The notes below the pieces were generated by a model. The model did not search any database, was not told the origin of the DNA, and was given only the letters and a program-made list of their open reading frames with translations. DNA of 64,000 nt from Agrilutibacter niabensis (GTDB lineage Bacteria; Pseudomonadota; Gammaproteobacteria; Xanthomonadales; Xanthomonadaceae). Where the stretch lies: assembly GCF_042657165.1 (NCBI RefSeq), contig NZ_JBHSNJ010000012.1, positions 682,001-746,000 on the forward strand, in the 5' to 3' direction. The translations under genes and the position numbers were made by a program. Below are positions 8,133-16,718 of the stretch, piece by piece (position 1 is the stretch's first letter; every line of letters starts with the position of its first letter).

Positions 8133-9038
8133 ATGGATTCCCCGACGCCGCCCCCCGCTTCCAGCGCCACTGCTCCTGACAACCTCTGGGACCGCTACCA
8201 GCCGTGGCGGCACACGGTGGAGTGGGGGTTCTGGATCGTCAGCTACCTCGCCGGCGCCATCGCCAACAGCGTCACGGTGCTGATGGACGTCCGTCGCCTG
8301 CATCTGGACTTCGAGAGCTGGGAGCCGGCGGTGTGGGAGTGGAGCAGCCACCTCGTCTCCCTGGCGCTCATTCCCGCGGTGCTGTGGTTCACGCGCCGAT
8401 TTCCGATGCATTTCGATACCTGGCGCCGCAACCTGCGATGGCTGGCGCTGGGCAGCGTCGCCTGGTCGGCGCTGCACGTGGCCGGCATGGTCGGCCTGCG
8501 CAAGCTGGTCTATTCCGTGCAGGGCTACCAATACGACTTCAGCCCGTGGCTGACCGAATTCTTCTACGAGTACCTCAAGGACGTCCGCCATTTTGCGGGG
8601 CTGGTCGTGCTGATCGAGCTGTACCGGCTGCTGGTGCGCCGCCTGCAGGGCGAAGCCAGCCTGCTGGCCGTGCCCGATGACGTGCCGCTGCAGGAACAAC
8701 CCGAGCGGCCCGAACGTTTCCTGGTCCGCAAGCTGGGCAAGGAGTTCCTGGTCGCCGCCGCGGACGTCGAGTGGCTGCAGGCATCGGGCAACTACGTGAA
8801 CCTGCACGTGCGGGGCCGCGACTATCCGCTGCGCACGACCATGGCCGCGATCGAGGAGCAGCTCGATCCATCCCGCTTCGTACGCGTGCACCGCAGCTAC
8901 ATCGTCAACCTGGACTGCGTGGGCGAGATCGAGCCGCTGGATACCGGGGACGCGCGGATCGCGATGCGCGACGGCGCCATCATTCCGTGCAGCCGTACCT
9001 ACCGGGACGCGCTGCGCCCCGAGCGCCGCGCGGCCTGA
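8133..9038 (+). CDS. Membrane-anchored LytTR-family transcriptional regulator
   Basis: The 301-residue protein has four hydrophobic segments in its N-terminal half (around residues 25-190, for example HLVSLALIPAVLW and HFAGLVVLIELYRLL) and a C-terminal LytTR DNA-binding domain (about residues 195-295, with VEWLQASGNYVNLHV, FVRVHRSYIVNL and PCSRTYRD). It is therefore a one-component membrane regulator without a receiver domain. LytTR domains bind paired direct or inverted repeats through beta strands. It is transcribed away from the acyltransferase gene. The ATG at 8133 has a GGGGGAG site at good spacing; an in-frame ATG lies 9 nt upstream. Confidence 0.87.
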   Translation: MDSPTPPPASSATAPDNLWDRYQPWRHTVEWGFWIVSYLAGAIANSVTVLMDVRRLHLDFESWEPAVWEWSSHLVSLALIPAVLWFTRRFPMHFDTWRRNLRWLALGSVAWSALHVAGMVGLRKLVYSVQGYQYDFSPWLTEFFYEYLKDVRHFAGLVVLIELYRLLVRRLQGEASLLAVPDDVPLQEQPERPERFLVRKLGKEFLVAAADVEWLQASGNYVNLHVRGRDYPLRTTMAAIEEQLDPSRFVRVHRSYIVNLDCVGEIEPLDTGDARIAMRDGAIIPCSRTYRDALRPERRAA

Positions 9039-9142
9039 GGCACGCCGCCCCACGATGCTGAACAGTCGTCGGGAAGTGGATGTTTTCCCCTATGCCCCCA
9101 TGCGCCGCGCCGCGCTAGGATTCGCGCCGATCGAGGTGCCGC

Positions 9143-9526
9143 ATGGACATGATGGAAGAACCGCAATCGTTGTGGATCGACGCCGCCCGGCATCCGCTTG
9201 GACTGCGCGTGCATGTCCGCGGCAAGGAAACCTTCGACAACACGATGGCTTATTGGGGTGCCATCACCCGGTACCTGCGCCTGACCGGCGCACGCAACCT
9301 GATCCTGCTCGATGAGCTTGCCGGCGACGCCCTCACGGAGTCCGAATGGCTCGACCTCGTGCTGAAGATGGCGGGCATGGGGCTCGAGCAGGTCCGCATC
9401 GCGCACGTGAAGCCGAACGGCCGAAGCGAAATCGAGTACTGCGAACTCTATGCACGGAACGCCGGCTACGACGCCCGCGTATTCACCAGCGAGCAGGATG
9501 CCGAGCGTTGGCTCTGTGGCGCCTGA
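9143..9526 (+). CDS. Small conserved protein of unknown function, paralog B
   Basis: This 127-residue protein is a clear paralog of the product of 6333-6722. Shared blocks include N-T-x-AYW-x-AI, DEL-x-G, EWL-x-LV, MAG-x-GLE-x-VRIAHVKP-x-G, IEYCE, AR-x-AG-x-DARVF and a C-terminal WL. Function is unknown. Conservation of the long VRIAHVKP and IEYCE blocks implies a binding or catalytic surface. Both copies are on the plus strand and bracket the acyltransferase/LytTR pair. It converges on the ferredoxin-NADP reductase gene with 6 nt between stop codons. Confidence 0.78.
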   Translation: MDMMEEPQSLWIDAARHPLGLRVHVRGKETFDNTMAYWGAITRYLRLTGARNLILLDELAGDALTESEWLDLVLKMAGMGLEQVRIAHVKPNGRSEIEYCELYARNAGYDARVFTSEQDAERWLCGA

Positions 9527-9532
9527 GGCCGG

Positions 9533-10342
9533 TCACTTCTCGACGAATGCCCGCTCGAACACGTACTGCCCCGGCGTGCCGATGCGCGGCGCGGCGGTGA
9601 ACCCGCGCCCGTCGAGCAGGGTGCGGAAATCGGCCAGCATCTGCGGGCTGCCGCAGATCATCGCGCGGTCGTGTTCGGCGTCGAGCGGTTCGATGCCGAG
9701 CTGTTCCATCATCCGTCCGCTGGCCATCAGGTCGGTGAGGCGGCCACGCTGGTCGTGGCCATTGAACGCGAAACCCTCGCGCGACACCGCCGGGTAGTAC
9801 TTCAGCTGCGCGCCGATCTGCTCGCCGAGGAATTCGTGCCGCGGCAGCTCGTTGACGATGTAGTCGCGGTACGCCAGGTCCTGCACGTTGCGGACGCCAT
9901 GGCAGAGGATGACCTTGTCGAAGCGCTCGTAGGTCGCCGGGTCCTTGATCACCGCCAGCCATGGCGCGAAACCGGTGCCCGTACCCAGCAGGTAGAGGTT
10001 GCGTCCCGGATGCAGGTCGGAGATCAGCAGCGTGCCCGTCGGCTTGCGGCCGATCAGCACGGTATCGCCGGGCTGGATGTCCTTAAGGCGCGAGGTCAGC
10101 GGTCCATTGGGTACCTTGATGCTGAAGAATTCGAGCTGCTCTTCCCAGTTGGCGCTGGCGATCGAATACGCGCGCAGCAGCGGCTTGGTGCTGCCGTCCT
10201 GCTGCGGAACCTGCAGCCCGATCATCACGAACTGTCCGTTGTCGAAGCGGAAGCCGTCGTCGCGGGTCGTGGTGAAGCTGAAGTAGGAATCCGTCCAGTG
10301 ACGGACATCCAGCACGGTCTCGGTGCCGAAAGCGGAGGACAT
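9533..10342 (-). CDS. fpr: Ferredoxin--NADP(+) reductase
   Basis: This 269-residue FAD enzyme moves electrons between NADPH and ferredoxin or flavodoxin. The FAD-binding half includes LLRAYSIAS (R-x-Y-S) and FFSIKVPNGPLTSRL; the NADP half has LLGTGTGFAPW, VILCHGVR and MICGSPQML. It ends in FVEK, close to the extended C-terminal tail of bacterial subclass I enzymes. The length and motifs match the Azotobacter/Pseudomonas type, which often answers to oxidative stress. The ATG at 10342 precedes the first conserved strand; upstream frame sequence is unrelated. Confidence 0.93.
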   Translation of the reverse strand: MSSAFGTETVLDVRHWTDSYFSFTTTRDDGFRFDNGQFVMIGLQVPQQDGSTKPLLRAYSIASANWEEQLEFFSIKVPNGPLTSRLKDIQPGDTVLIGRKPTGTLLISDLHPGRNLYLLGTGTGFAPWLAVIKDPATYERFDKVILCHGVRNVQDLAYRDYIVNELPRHEFLGEQIGAQLKYYPAVSREGFAFNGHDQRGRLTDLMASGRMMEQLGIEPLDAEHDRAMICGSPQMLADFRTLLDGRGFTAAPRIGTPGQYVFERAFVEK

Positions 10343-10507
10343 GGAATGGGGGCGTGACGCGGGGGAGGTGGCTATTTTAGCGGACGAGGCGTTTCCCTGC
10401 GTCCATGCAGCGAGGGCCCATGGTTCGCTCGTTACGCCATTGTTTGTCGCCCTCAGCCGCGGGCGCGGCCCGAGCATGTGGATCGCTTCCAGGCCATTGC
10501 GGGCCCG

Positions 10508-12178
10508 TCAGCGCGGCCCCGATTCCTCCCGTGGCCTGGCCTTGCGGTCGCCCAGCAGTGCGCTCAGCACGATGCCCACGCCCAGTGTTGCTGCCAGCAG
10601 GAACAGCACCAGCGCGAGCGCCGGGTAGCCGAACAGCGTCACCGTCGTCTCGATGCGCATGATCATCGCCGCGGCCACGATCAGCGCAGCGGTGACGAGT
10701 CCGGCGGTGATGCGGTTTGCGATCTTCTGCAGGTTCTCCATCAACCGCGATTCCTCCAGCCCGGCGACGCGGATCTGGAAACGGTTGTCGGCGAGCAGCG
10801 AGAGCATGTCCGACAGCTTGCGGGGCGCCTCGCGCGCGAGCGTCTGCAGGTCCATCATTTCGCTCGCCACGCGATGCGGCGACAGCGAGCGCCGCAACCG
10901 CTCGCCCATCACGCTGTCGAGGTGGCGATCGACCACGCGCTTCATGTCGACCCGCGGGTCCAGCGCGCGGCAGGTGGTTTCCAGATGCGCCAGCGTCTTG
11001 CCGAGCAGGCTCAGCTCGGACGGCGAGCGAAGTCCGCACGCCGTACTGATCCGCACGATGTCGAACAGCAGCCGGCTCTCGCTGGTCGAGGAGGCCGGAT
11101 GCGCGGCGTAGCGTGCGACCAGTTGGCCGACTTCGCGCACGTAGCGCTCCTCCTCGAAGTCTTCCAGTCGCGTGCCCATCGCGATCACTTCGCGCGCGGC
11201 CTCCTCGCCGCGTCCGTCGACCGCGGCGAACAACAGCCGGAACAGGCGCTCCCGCTGGCGCGGCGGCACGTGCACGACCATGCCCAGGTCGAACAGCGCC
11301 AGCCGGCCGTCTTCCATCACCAGCAGGTTTCCCGGATGCGGGTCGGCATGGATGTCGCCGTGCACCAGGACCTGGTCGAGGTAGCCGCGCAGCAGGGACT
11401 CGGCCAGTTCCCGCAGGTCGTGTTCGGTGCGGAACAGACCGCCGACTTCGGTGACCTTGTGTCCCGTCACCAGTTCCATGGTGAGCACGCGCCGGCTGCT
11501 GAAATCCCAGAGCGGCGCGGGGACGAACACCTGCGGATACTCCTGGAAATGGTCGCGGAAACGGCTGAGGTTTTCCGCTTCGCTGACGTAGTCCAGCTCG
11601 AGCAGCAGCGCCTTGCGGAACTCATGCACCCAGTCGGCGAAGTGCACGCGCCGGCCGACCAGGGTGGCCGTGTCCGCGCGGCTTGCGATCGCCGCAAGCG
11701 CATCGAGATCGGCATGGATCACACTGCTGATGCCGGGACGCTGGACCTTCACCGCGACCGCGCGCCCGTCGCGCAGCGTCGCGCGGTGCACCTGCGCCAG
11801 CGACGCGCTGCCCAGCGGCACGTCGTCGAAACTGTCGAAGAGGTGGCCCGTGCGCACGCCCAGTTCGCTTTCGATCACGGCGCGGACCTGCTCCGCGGGG
11901 ACCGACGCGATATCGTCCTGCGTGCGCTCCAGCGCGGCCAGGTAAGCCGGCGGCACCAGGTCGGGACGCGTCGAAAGCGCCTGGCCGAACTTGATGAAAG
12001 TGGGCCCGAGGGCTTCCAGGTCCGCGACGAATTCCTCGGGCTTGCCGCTGATTTCCGGCGCCGCGCCGTCGTTGACGTGGTCGAGGTCGAGGCCCGTGAA
12101 GACACCGGCGCTGCGGTACTTGAGCAGGAAACGCAGGATCCTTGCGGTGCGCGCGAGGCCGCTGGTCGAATCGCTCAT
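10508..12178 (-). CDS. ABC1/UbiB-family atypical kinase, membrane anchored
   Basis: The 556-residue protein shows the UbiB-family signatures: KxGQ-like FIKFGQALSTRPDL (about residue 90), the serine/alanine-rich ATP loop LGSASLAQVH in place of a glycine loop, the ion-pair lysine in VAVKVQRPGI, catalytic VHGDIHADPHPGNLL and FDLGMV. Two hydrophobic helices lie at the C-terminus (about residues 500-545). Family members are ATPases needed for ubiquinone synthesis or lipid handling. This copy is not beside ubiE/ubiJ, so I do not call it UbiB proper; a second, canonical ubiB elsewhere is likely. It stands alone in the minus-strand run. Confidence 0.85.
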   Translation of the reverse strand: MSDSTSGLARTARILRFLLKYRSAGVFTGLDLDHVNDGAAPEISGKPEEFVADLEALGPTFIKFGQALSTRPDLVPPAYLAALERTQDDIASVPAEQVRAVIESELGVRTGHLFDSFDDVPLGSASLAQVHRATLRDGRAVAVKVQRPGISSVIHADLDALAAIASRADTATLVGRRVHFADWVHEFRKALLLELDYVSEAENLSRFRDHFQEYPQVFVPAPLWDFSSRRVLTMELVTGHKVTEVGGLFRTEHDLRELAESLLRGYLDQVLVHGDIHADPHPGNLLVMEDGRLALFDLGMVVHVPPRQRERLFRLLFAAVDGRGEEAAREVIAMGTRLEDFEEERYVREVGQLVARYAAHPASSTSESRLLFDIVRISTACGLRSPSELSLLGKTLAHLETTCRALDPRVDMKRVVDRHLDSVMGERLRRSLSPHRVASEMMDLQTLAREAPRKLSDMLSLLADNRFQIRVAGLEESRLMENLQKIANRITAGLVTAALIVAAAMIMRIETTVTLFGYPALALVLFLLAATLGVGIVLSALLGDRKARPREESGPR

Positions 12179-12247
12179 GGCATCGGCTCCGTTGGTCTGG
12201 CGACAGCCTAGCGGGCGCGATGTAAAGGCTGGCTCAGGAGGCGAAGG

Positions 12248-13447
12248 TCAATGCGGCGGTTCCAGCCGCAACAGCCTGCCGTCCGCTTCGTCGGTCAGCA
12301 CGTACACGCTGCCGTCCGCACCCACGCGCACGTCGCGGATGCGCGCGCCCAGTTCCTTGAGCAGTCGCTCCTCGCCCACGACGCGGTCGCCATCGAGCGA
12401 CAGGCGGATCAGGCTGCCATCCGACAGCGCGCCCAGGAACAGGCTGTTGTTCCATTTCGATTGCGGCCGCTCGACAAGGAACGCCATCCCCGACAACGCC
12501 GGCGACTTCAGCCACACATGGTGCGGCTGCTCCATCCCCGGTGCCGATGTACCCACGGCTTCGGGAATAGGAAAGCCTGAGTAATTGATGCCATGGGTGA
12601 TCACCGGCCAGCCGTAGTTCCTGCCGGCCTGCGGCAGGTTGACCTCGTCGCCGCCGCGCGGACCGTGCTCGCTTTCCCACAGCTTGCCGGTGCGCGGGTC
12701 GATGGCGAGCCCTTGCATGTTGCGGTGGCCGTAGCTCCAGATCTCGGGCCTGGCATCTCCACGGCCCACGAAGGGGTTGTCCTTGGGCACGCTGCCATCG
12801 AGGTTCAACCGCACGAGCTTGCCCTGCAGCATGTCCAGCTTCTGCGCGGTGGGCCGGTCGTTGCGTTCGCCCTGGCTGATGAAGACGTGGCCGGATCTGT
12901 CGAATGCGATGCGCGATCCGAAATGGTTGCCGCCTTCCAGCTTGGGCAGCTGGCGATAGATCACCTTCACGTTCTCCAGCGACGTCGCGCCGAGCGTGGC
13001 GGTGGCCGCGGCGGTACCCGCGGTGTCGCCTTCGCCCGGTTCCGCATAGCTGAAGTAGATGCGTTTGCTGCTGGCGAAGTCGGGCGCCAGCACCACATCC
13101 AGCAGCCCGCCCTGGCCCTGCGCGAAGACCCCGGGAACGCCCGTTAGCGGCGCGGACACGACGCCTTTGGCGCGGATCCGGCGCATCCGCCCCGGGCGTT
13201 CGGTGACGAGGAAATCCCCGTCCGGCAGCAGTGCGACCGACCACGGGTGCTCCAGGCCGCTGGCGATCGTGGTGACGCGCACTTCGCCGAGCTGGCTGGC
13301 GACCATCCGCGCGGCCGCGGCCGCAGTAGAGGCGCGCGATGCATCGGCAGGAGCGGCAGTCGCGTCGACCGAGGGCCGGCGCGCCTCACAGCCGAGCATG
13401 GGCATGCACAAGGTGGCCATCGTGGTGCCGAGGATCAGGATTCGCAT
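12248..13447 (-). CDS. PQQ-dependent sugar (glucose/sorbosone-type) dehydrogenase lipoprotein
   Basis: This 399-residue protein has a lipoprotein signal ending in a MLGC lipobox (Cys near residue 20) and then a soluble six-bladed propeller of the GSDH/YliI (Asd) family. Visible landmarks are LEHPWSVALLPDGDFLVTER, YFSYAEPG, GNHFGSRIAFD, SYGHRNMQGLA and SEHGPRGGDEVN; the H-x-N and E-H-G-P residues line the PQQ/calcium site. It should oxidise aldose sugars in the periplasm, tethered to a membrane, given PQQ. The ATG at 13447 is preferred to a TTG two codons upstream. Confidence 0.9.
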   Translation of the reverse strand: MRILILGTTMATLCMPMLGCEARRPSVDATAAPADASRASTAAAAARMVASQLGEVRVTTIASGLEHPWSVALLPDGDFLVTERPGRMRRIRAKGVVSAPLTGVPGVFAQGQGGLLDVVLAPDFASSKRIYFSYAEPGEGDTAGTAAATATLGATSLENVKVIYRQLPKLEGGNHFGSRIAFDRSGHVFISQGERNDRPTAQKLDMLQGKLVRLNLDGSVPKDNPFVGRGDARPEIWSYGHRNMQGLAIDPRTGKLWESEHGPRGGDEVNLPQAGRNYGWPVITHGINYSGFPIPEAVGTSAPGMEQPHHVWLKSPALSGMAFLVERPQSKWNNSLFLGALSDGSLIRLSLDGDRVVGEERLLKELGARIRDVRVGADGSVYVLTDEADGRLLRLEPPH

Positions 13448-13630
13448 GCGCAACTCCCTGTGTTGCTGGGGGCACCTTCTCCCCGCTGTGCGGGGTGAAG
13501 GACGAAGTGTCGTAGTGCTGGACGAGGACGCGACGCGCCTCGCGGTGCGCGAGGGCAGGCTTCCCTCGCCCCGCGCGCGGGGAGAGGGACCGCTTCGCGC
13601 CGCGAAGCAGGGTGAGGGCCGTCGACTGCA
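13448..13630. repeat. Cluster of extragenic palindromes (REP-like)
   Basis: This 183-nt gap packs at least three hairpins: CCTTC-T-CCCCGC / GCGGGG-T-GAAGG (13475-13501), CCTCGCG / CGCGAGG (13538-13554) and CCCTC-G-CCCCGC / GCGGGG-A-GAGGG (13563-13588), plus a GCTTCGC-type arm pair near 13592-13607. Two of them share the same CCCCGC core with flanking purine/pyrimidine arms, as in REP-type extragenic elements. No gene is seen in it. Confidence 0.55.
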
Positions 13631-15523
13631 TTACCGATACCCCGCCGCCTGCAGTTCGAACAGCTCCGCGTACCGTCCGCCCTGCGCCAGCAGCTGTTCG
13701 TGCGTGCCGCTGGCTTCCAGCCGTCCCTCGTTGAGCACCAGGATCCGGTCTGCCATCCGCACGCTGCTGAAGCGGTGCGAGATCAGCACCGCGGTGCGTT
13801 CGCTCGACAGTTCCTTGAAGCGCTGGAACACCTCGAACTCGCTGCGTGCATCCAGCGCCGCTGTCGGCTCGTCCAGGATCATCACCTGCGCGTCGCGCAT
13901 GTAGGCGCGCGCGATCGCGATCTTCTGCCACTGTCCGCCCGACAGGTCCACGCCGGTCTTGAAGCGGCGCCCGATCAGCTGGTCGTAGCCCTGGGGCAGG
14001 GGTTCGATCACCTGGTCCGCCAGCGCGCGGCGCGCCGCTTCGCGGATGCGTTCGCGGTCGTACATCGCGTCCATCTGGCCGACGCCGATGTTCTCGCCCG
14101 CGGTCAGGTGGTAGCGCACGAAGTCCTGGAAGATCACGCCGATGTTCGCGCGCAGGTCGTCGAGGTCGTAATCGCGCAGGTCGCGGCCGTCGAGCAGGAT
14201 GCGGCCTTCGTCCGGGTCGTACAGCCGCGCCAGCAGCTTTACCAGCGTGGTCTTGCCGGCGCCGTTCTCGCCGACCAGGGCCAGCACCTCGCCTGCGCGC
14301 AGGTCGAAGTTGAGCGACCGCAGCGCCCAGCGCTCGGCATCGGGATAGCGGAAGCCGACGTTCTCGAACACGAAGCCCTTGGCGATCGGCTGCGGTACCG
14401 GGATGGGGTGGGCAGGCGAATGGATTTCCGGCTTGATCTCGAAGAAGGAAAACAGGTCGTCGAGGTACAGCGCCTGTCCGGCCACCTGCGAGAACCCCAC
14501 CAGCAAGCCTTCCAGCAATTGTCGCAGGCGACGGAAGCTGCCCGCCAGGAAGGTCAGGTCGCCGATCGAGAAATCGCCCTTCACCGTGCGCCACGCGATG
14601 TAGGCGTACGCGATGTAGTAGCCCAGCGTGCCCAGCGCCGCCAGCAGGGTGCCCCAGGCCGCGCGCCGCCGTGCCAGCTTGCGGTTGGCGGCGTAGAACT
14701 TGTCCGACAGCTCGCGGAAACGGGTGATGAAGAAGCGGTTGAGGTTGAAGATCTTCACCTCCTTCGCGGTCTCCACGCTCGCGCCCATCTGGCGGATGTA
14801 TTCGAGCTGGCGGCGTTCCGGCGTCCACTGGAAGTTCAGCGAATAACCGAGCGCATTGAAGTGCGCCTCGCCGACGAACGCGGGAATCAGCGCCACCGCC
14901 AGCAGCACGATCAGCCATGGCGCATAGACCAGCAGGCCGGCCGCGAAGCTGATCACCGTGATCACGTCCTGGACCTGGCCGAACAGCTGGCTCATCAGGT
15001 TCATGCGCCCCATCGTCTGGCGGCGCGCGCGATCGAGCTTGTCCTGCAGGTCCGGGTCCTCGAAGTCTTCCAGGTCGAGGGTGGCCGCATGTTCCATCAG
15101 CTTCACGCTGGTGGCATTGGTGAACAGCTCCGACAGCAGCGAGTCGCCGTAGCTGATCACGCGCCCGAGGAGGTCCGAAGCGATCGCGAGCACGAACTCC
15201 GCGACCAGCAGCCACAGCAGGTGGTTGAGCTGGCCGCCCTGCCATGCGGCGCCGAGCGTTTCATACGACGCGCCCGCGCCGACCAGTCGCACCGCCTCGT
15301 CGATGATCAGCTTGCCGATGTACAACGTCGCGATCGGAAGGAACGCGCGGACCAGCCGCAGTCCCAGCGTCGCCAGCGTCAGGCCGGGGCTGGTCGCCCA
15401 GATCTGTTTGAGGAACGGCGGCAGGTTGCCCAGGGCATTGAAGCGATCGCGCAGGCTGGGTTGCGCGCCCGCCTGGCGGGGCGAAGTCGTGCCCGCTGGC
15501 GTGGAATCGTGGGAGCTGGCCAT
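13631..15523 (-). CDS. ABC transporter, fused permease and ATP-binding protein
   Basis: The 630-residue half-exporter has a transmembrane domain with about six helices (residues 55-345, for example HLLWLLVAEFVLAIASDLLG and LIVLLAVALIPAFVG) and a C-terminal nucleotide-binding domain. The Walker A is GENGAGKTT, the signature LSGGQWQ, and the Walker B VMILDEPTAALD, followed by the switch His in LISHRF. The substrate is unknown; the soft LSGGQWQKIAIARA signature resembles multidrug/lipid-type exporters. The ATG at 15523 is used; the frame stays open for a further 165 codons upstream, but that part is low-complexity and contains a 21-bp tandem DNA repeat. Confidence 0.88.
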   Translation of the reverse strand: MASSHDSTPAGTTSPRQAGAQPSLRDRFNALGNLPPFLKQIWATSPGLTLATLGLRLVRAFLPIATLYIGKLIIDEAVRLVGAGASYETLGAAWQGGQLNHLLWLLVAEFVLAIASDLLGRVISYGDSLLSELFTNATSVKLMEHAATLDLEDFEDPDLQDKLDRARRQTMGRMNLMSQLFGQVQDVITVISFAAGLLVYAPWLIVLLAVALIPAFVGEAHFNALGYSLNFQWTPERRQLEYIRQMGASVETAKEVKIFNLNRFFITRFRELSDKFYAANRKLARRRAAWGTLLAALGTLGYYIAYAYIAWRTVKGDFSIGDLTFLAGSFRRLRQLLEGLLVGFSQVAGQALYLDDLFSFFEIKPEIHSPAHPIPVPQPIAKGFVFENVGFRYPDAERWALRSLNFDLRAGEVLALVGENGAGKTTLVKLLARLYDPDEGRILLDGRDLRDYDLDDLRANIGVIFQDFVRYHLTAGENIGVGQMDAMYDRERIREAARRALADQVIEPLPQGYDQLIGRRFKTGVDLSGGQWQKIAIARAYMRDAQVMILDEPTAALDARSEFEVFQRFKELSSERTAVLISHRFSSVRMADRILVLNEGRLEASGTHEQLLAQGGRYAELFELQAAGYR

Positions 15524-15623
15524 CGACCGATTGTGCCCGCGCGTCGCCGCGAACGGGTGAAGCCTGCCGCGGCGACGGATCCGAATGAAGGGGGCAAAGG
15601 CGAAGCCCTTCCGCTTGCGAAAC

Positions 15624-15706
15624 GCGCGTGGCTTTGCTGGCCGGTGAGTGATTTGTGCTGGTGCGCGAGTGATCGGGGCTCGTGCGCGAGTGGTTTTGAC
15701 CGGCGG
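15624..15706. repeat. Tandem 21-bp repeat array upstream of ABC transporter gene
   Basis: Three units start at 15644, 15665 and 15686 with the pattern GYGAGTGRTY at each head; the first two agree over most of their 21 bp (tails ...GCTGGTGC and ...GCTCGTGC). A degenerate unit lies at 15624. The spacing is exactly 21 bp, two turns of the helix. It sits about 100-180 bp upstream of the ABC transporter start and just downstream in transcription of the CHAD gene. It is a candidate operator array; no gene is supported in this 287-nt gap. Confidence 0.6.
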
Positions 15707-15810
15707 AGGACTGGCTACAGCTGGCGCGTGCGTCACGTGCCCGGACAGGATGCCGAACCACCAGGCGATATCGCACGCGGCGGGGTGCGGGAGCGCCAGC
15801 CCGTGGCCCG

Positions 15811-16629
15811 CTACGCGCCGATGGAAGCCACGCGCTTGCGTTGCCGGGCCAGCGCCGTCCGGGCGAAGCGGCGCAACCCCGCCGCATCCGGCTTGGAAAA
15901 TGGCGAGCCGGGGCCGCAATGCTCCAGCAGCAGGGTCAGGTCCTGCATCACGCCGAGTTGCTCGGCCAGGCTCTTGTCGAACATGGACGGGGCGGACGCG
16001 ATCCCGGCGGCCAGGCACGCACGATGCTGTTGCGACAGCCGCCGCACCCGTCGCCGCCAGCGATGCCAGTCCTCGTCACGGTCGCGCGAGCAGGCCCGAT
16101 CGCGCGCCGAGGCCACGTCGCGCGAAGTGGCAGCCAGGGCTTCCTGGAGCATCGGCGCGGCGATCTCTTCCCAGGGCAGTCCGAGCACGGCGGCCTGCAG
16201 CATGACCAGCAGGGCTCGGGTTTCGACCACGTTCCGGGCGACAACGGGTTGGCGAGCCAAGCCGGCGCGCTTGTGCGCCGCGACGCGGCGTGCCCGCGCC
16301 AGGCGGAGCCGGATGTCGTCGTCGTGCCGCTTGGCCACCAACCGGTCCAGGGTCTCCACCAGTGCATGGGCGTCGCGCAGCGTCGACAGCCCGCGGTTGA
16401 GCCGACGCAGCTCCCGATCGATCACCTTCGCCCCCGGTCCCAGCACGTCCCCAAGCGCCAGGGCGGCGCGTGTTCGCCGCATGGACTTGCGGGCCAGGTG
16501 GACGCCGGCATGCATGCGGCTTCCACGCGCGGCGAGCGACTGGATCGCCGCGGCCAGTTCGGCGACCACGTACTCGCGCAGGGCAGGGCCGGGGCCAGGG
16601 GAACCGGCGGGGGCGGCGGCGGTGGGCAT
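15811..16629 (-). CDS. CHAD-domain protein
   Basis: This 272-residue, Arg/Ala-rich helical protein contains the conserved histidines and basic residues that define CHAD domains: HAGVHLARKSMRRTRAALAL near residue 40, LRDAHALVETLDRL near 90 and DWHRWRRRVRRL near 190. CHAD domains bind inorganic polyphosphate and are usually found in polyphosphate granules or beside ppk/ppx genes; none is adjacent here. The ATG at 16629 is chosen over a GTG nine codons upstream. It diverges from the fumarase gene across 89 nt. Confidence 0.82.
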   Translation of the reverse strand: MPTAAAPAGSPGPGPALREYVVAELAAAIQSLAARGSRMHAGVHLARKSMRRTRAALALGDVLGPGAKVIDRELRRLNRGLSTLRDAHALVETLDRLVAKRHDDDIRLRLARARRVAAHKRAGLARQPVVARNVVETRALLVMLQAAVLGLPWEEIAAPMLQEALAATSRDVASARDRACSRDRDEDWHRWRRRVRRLSQQHRACLAAGIASAPSMFDKSLAEQLGVMQDLTLLLEHCGPGSPFSKPDAAGLRRFARTALARQRKRVASIGA

Positions 16630-16682
16630 CAGCCGCAGGATACGCCGGGCACGCACGGGCCCGGCGGCATGTCGCCACCGGG

Positions 16683-16688
16683 TAAAAT
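16683..16688 (+). promoter_or_regulatory. -10-like hexamer for fumarase
   Basis: TAAAAT lies 30 nt upstream of the fumarase GTG in otherwise GC-rich sequence. No good -35 is seen at the expected distance. Confidence 0.45.
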
Positions 16689-16718
16689 GGCGGCTCCTTC
16701 GCCCGCTCCACGCCTGCC

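Noticed and set aside
6261..9053. 930-codon minus-strand frame over the paralog/acyltransferase/LytTR region
   Set aside because: Contains only antisense or out-of-frame translation of supported genes.
10478..12211. 577-codon plus-strand frame opposite the UbiB-like kinase
   Set aside because: His/Arg/Gln-rich shadow; the kinase motifs are on the minus strand.
15644..15706. CRISPR array
   Set aside because: Units are 21 bp, contiguous, with no unique spacers and no cas genes; a tandem repeat, not CRISPR.
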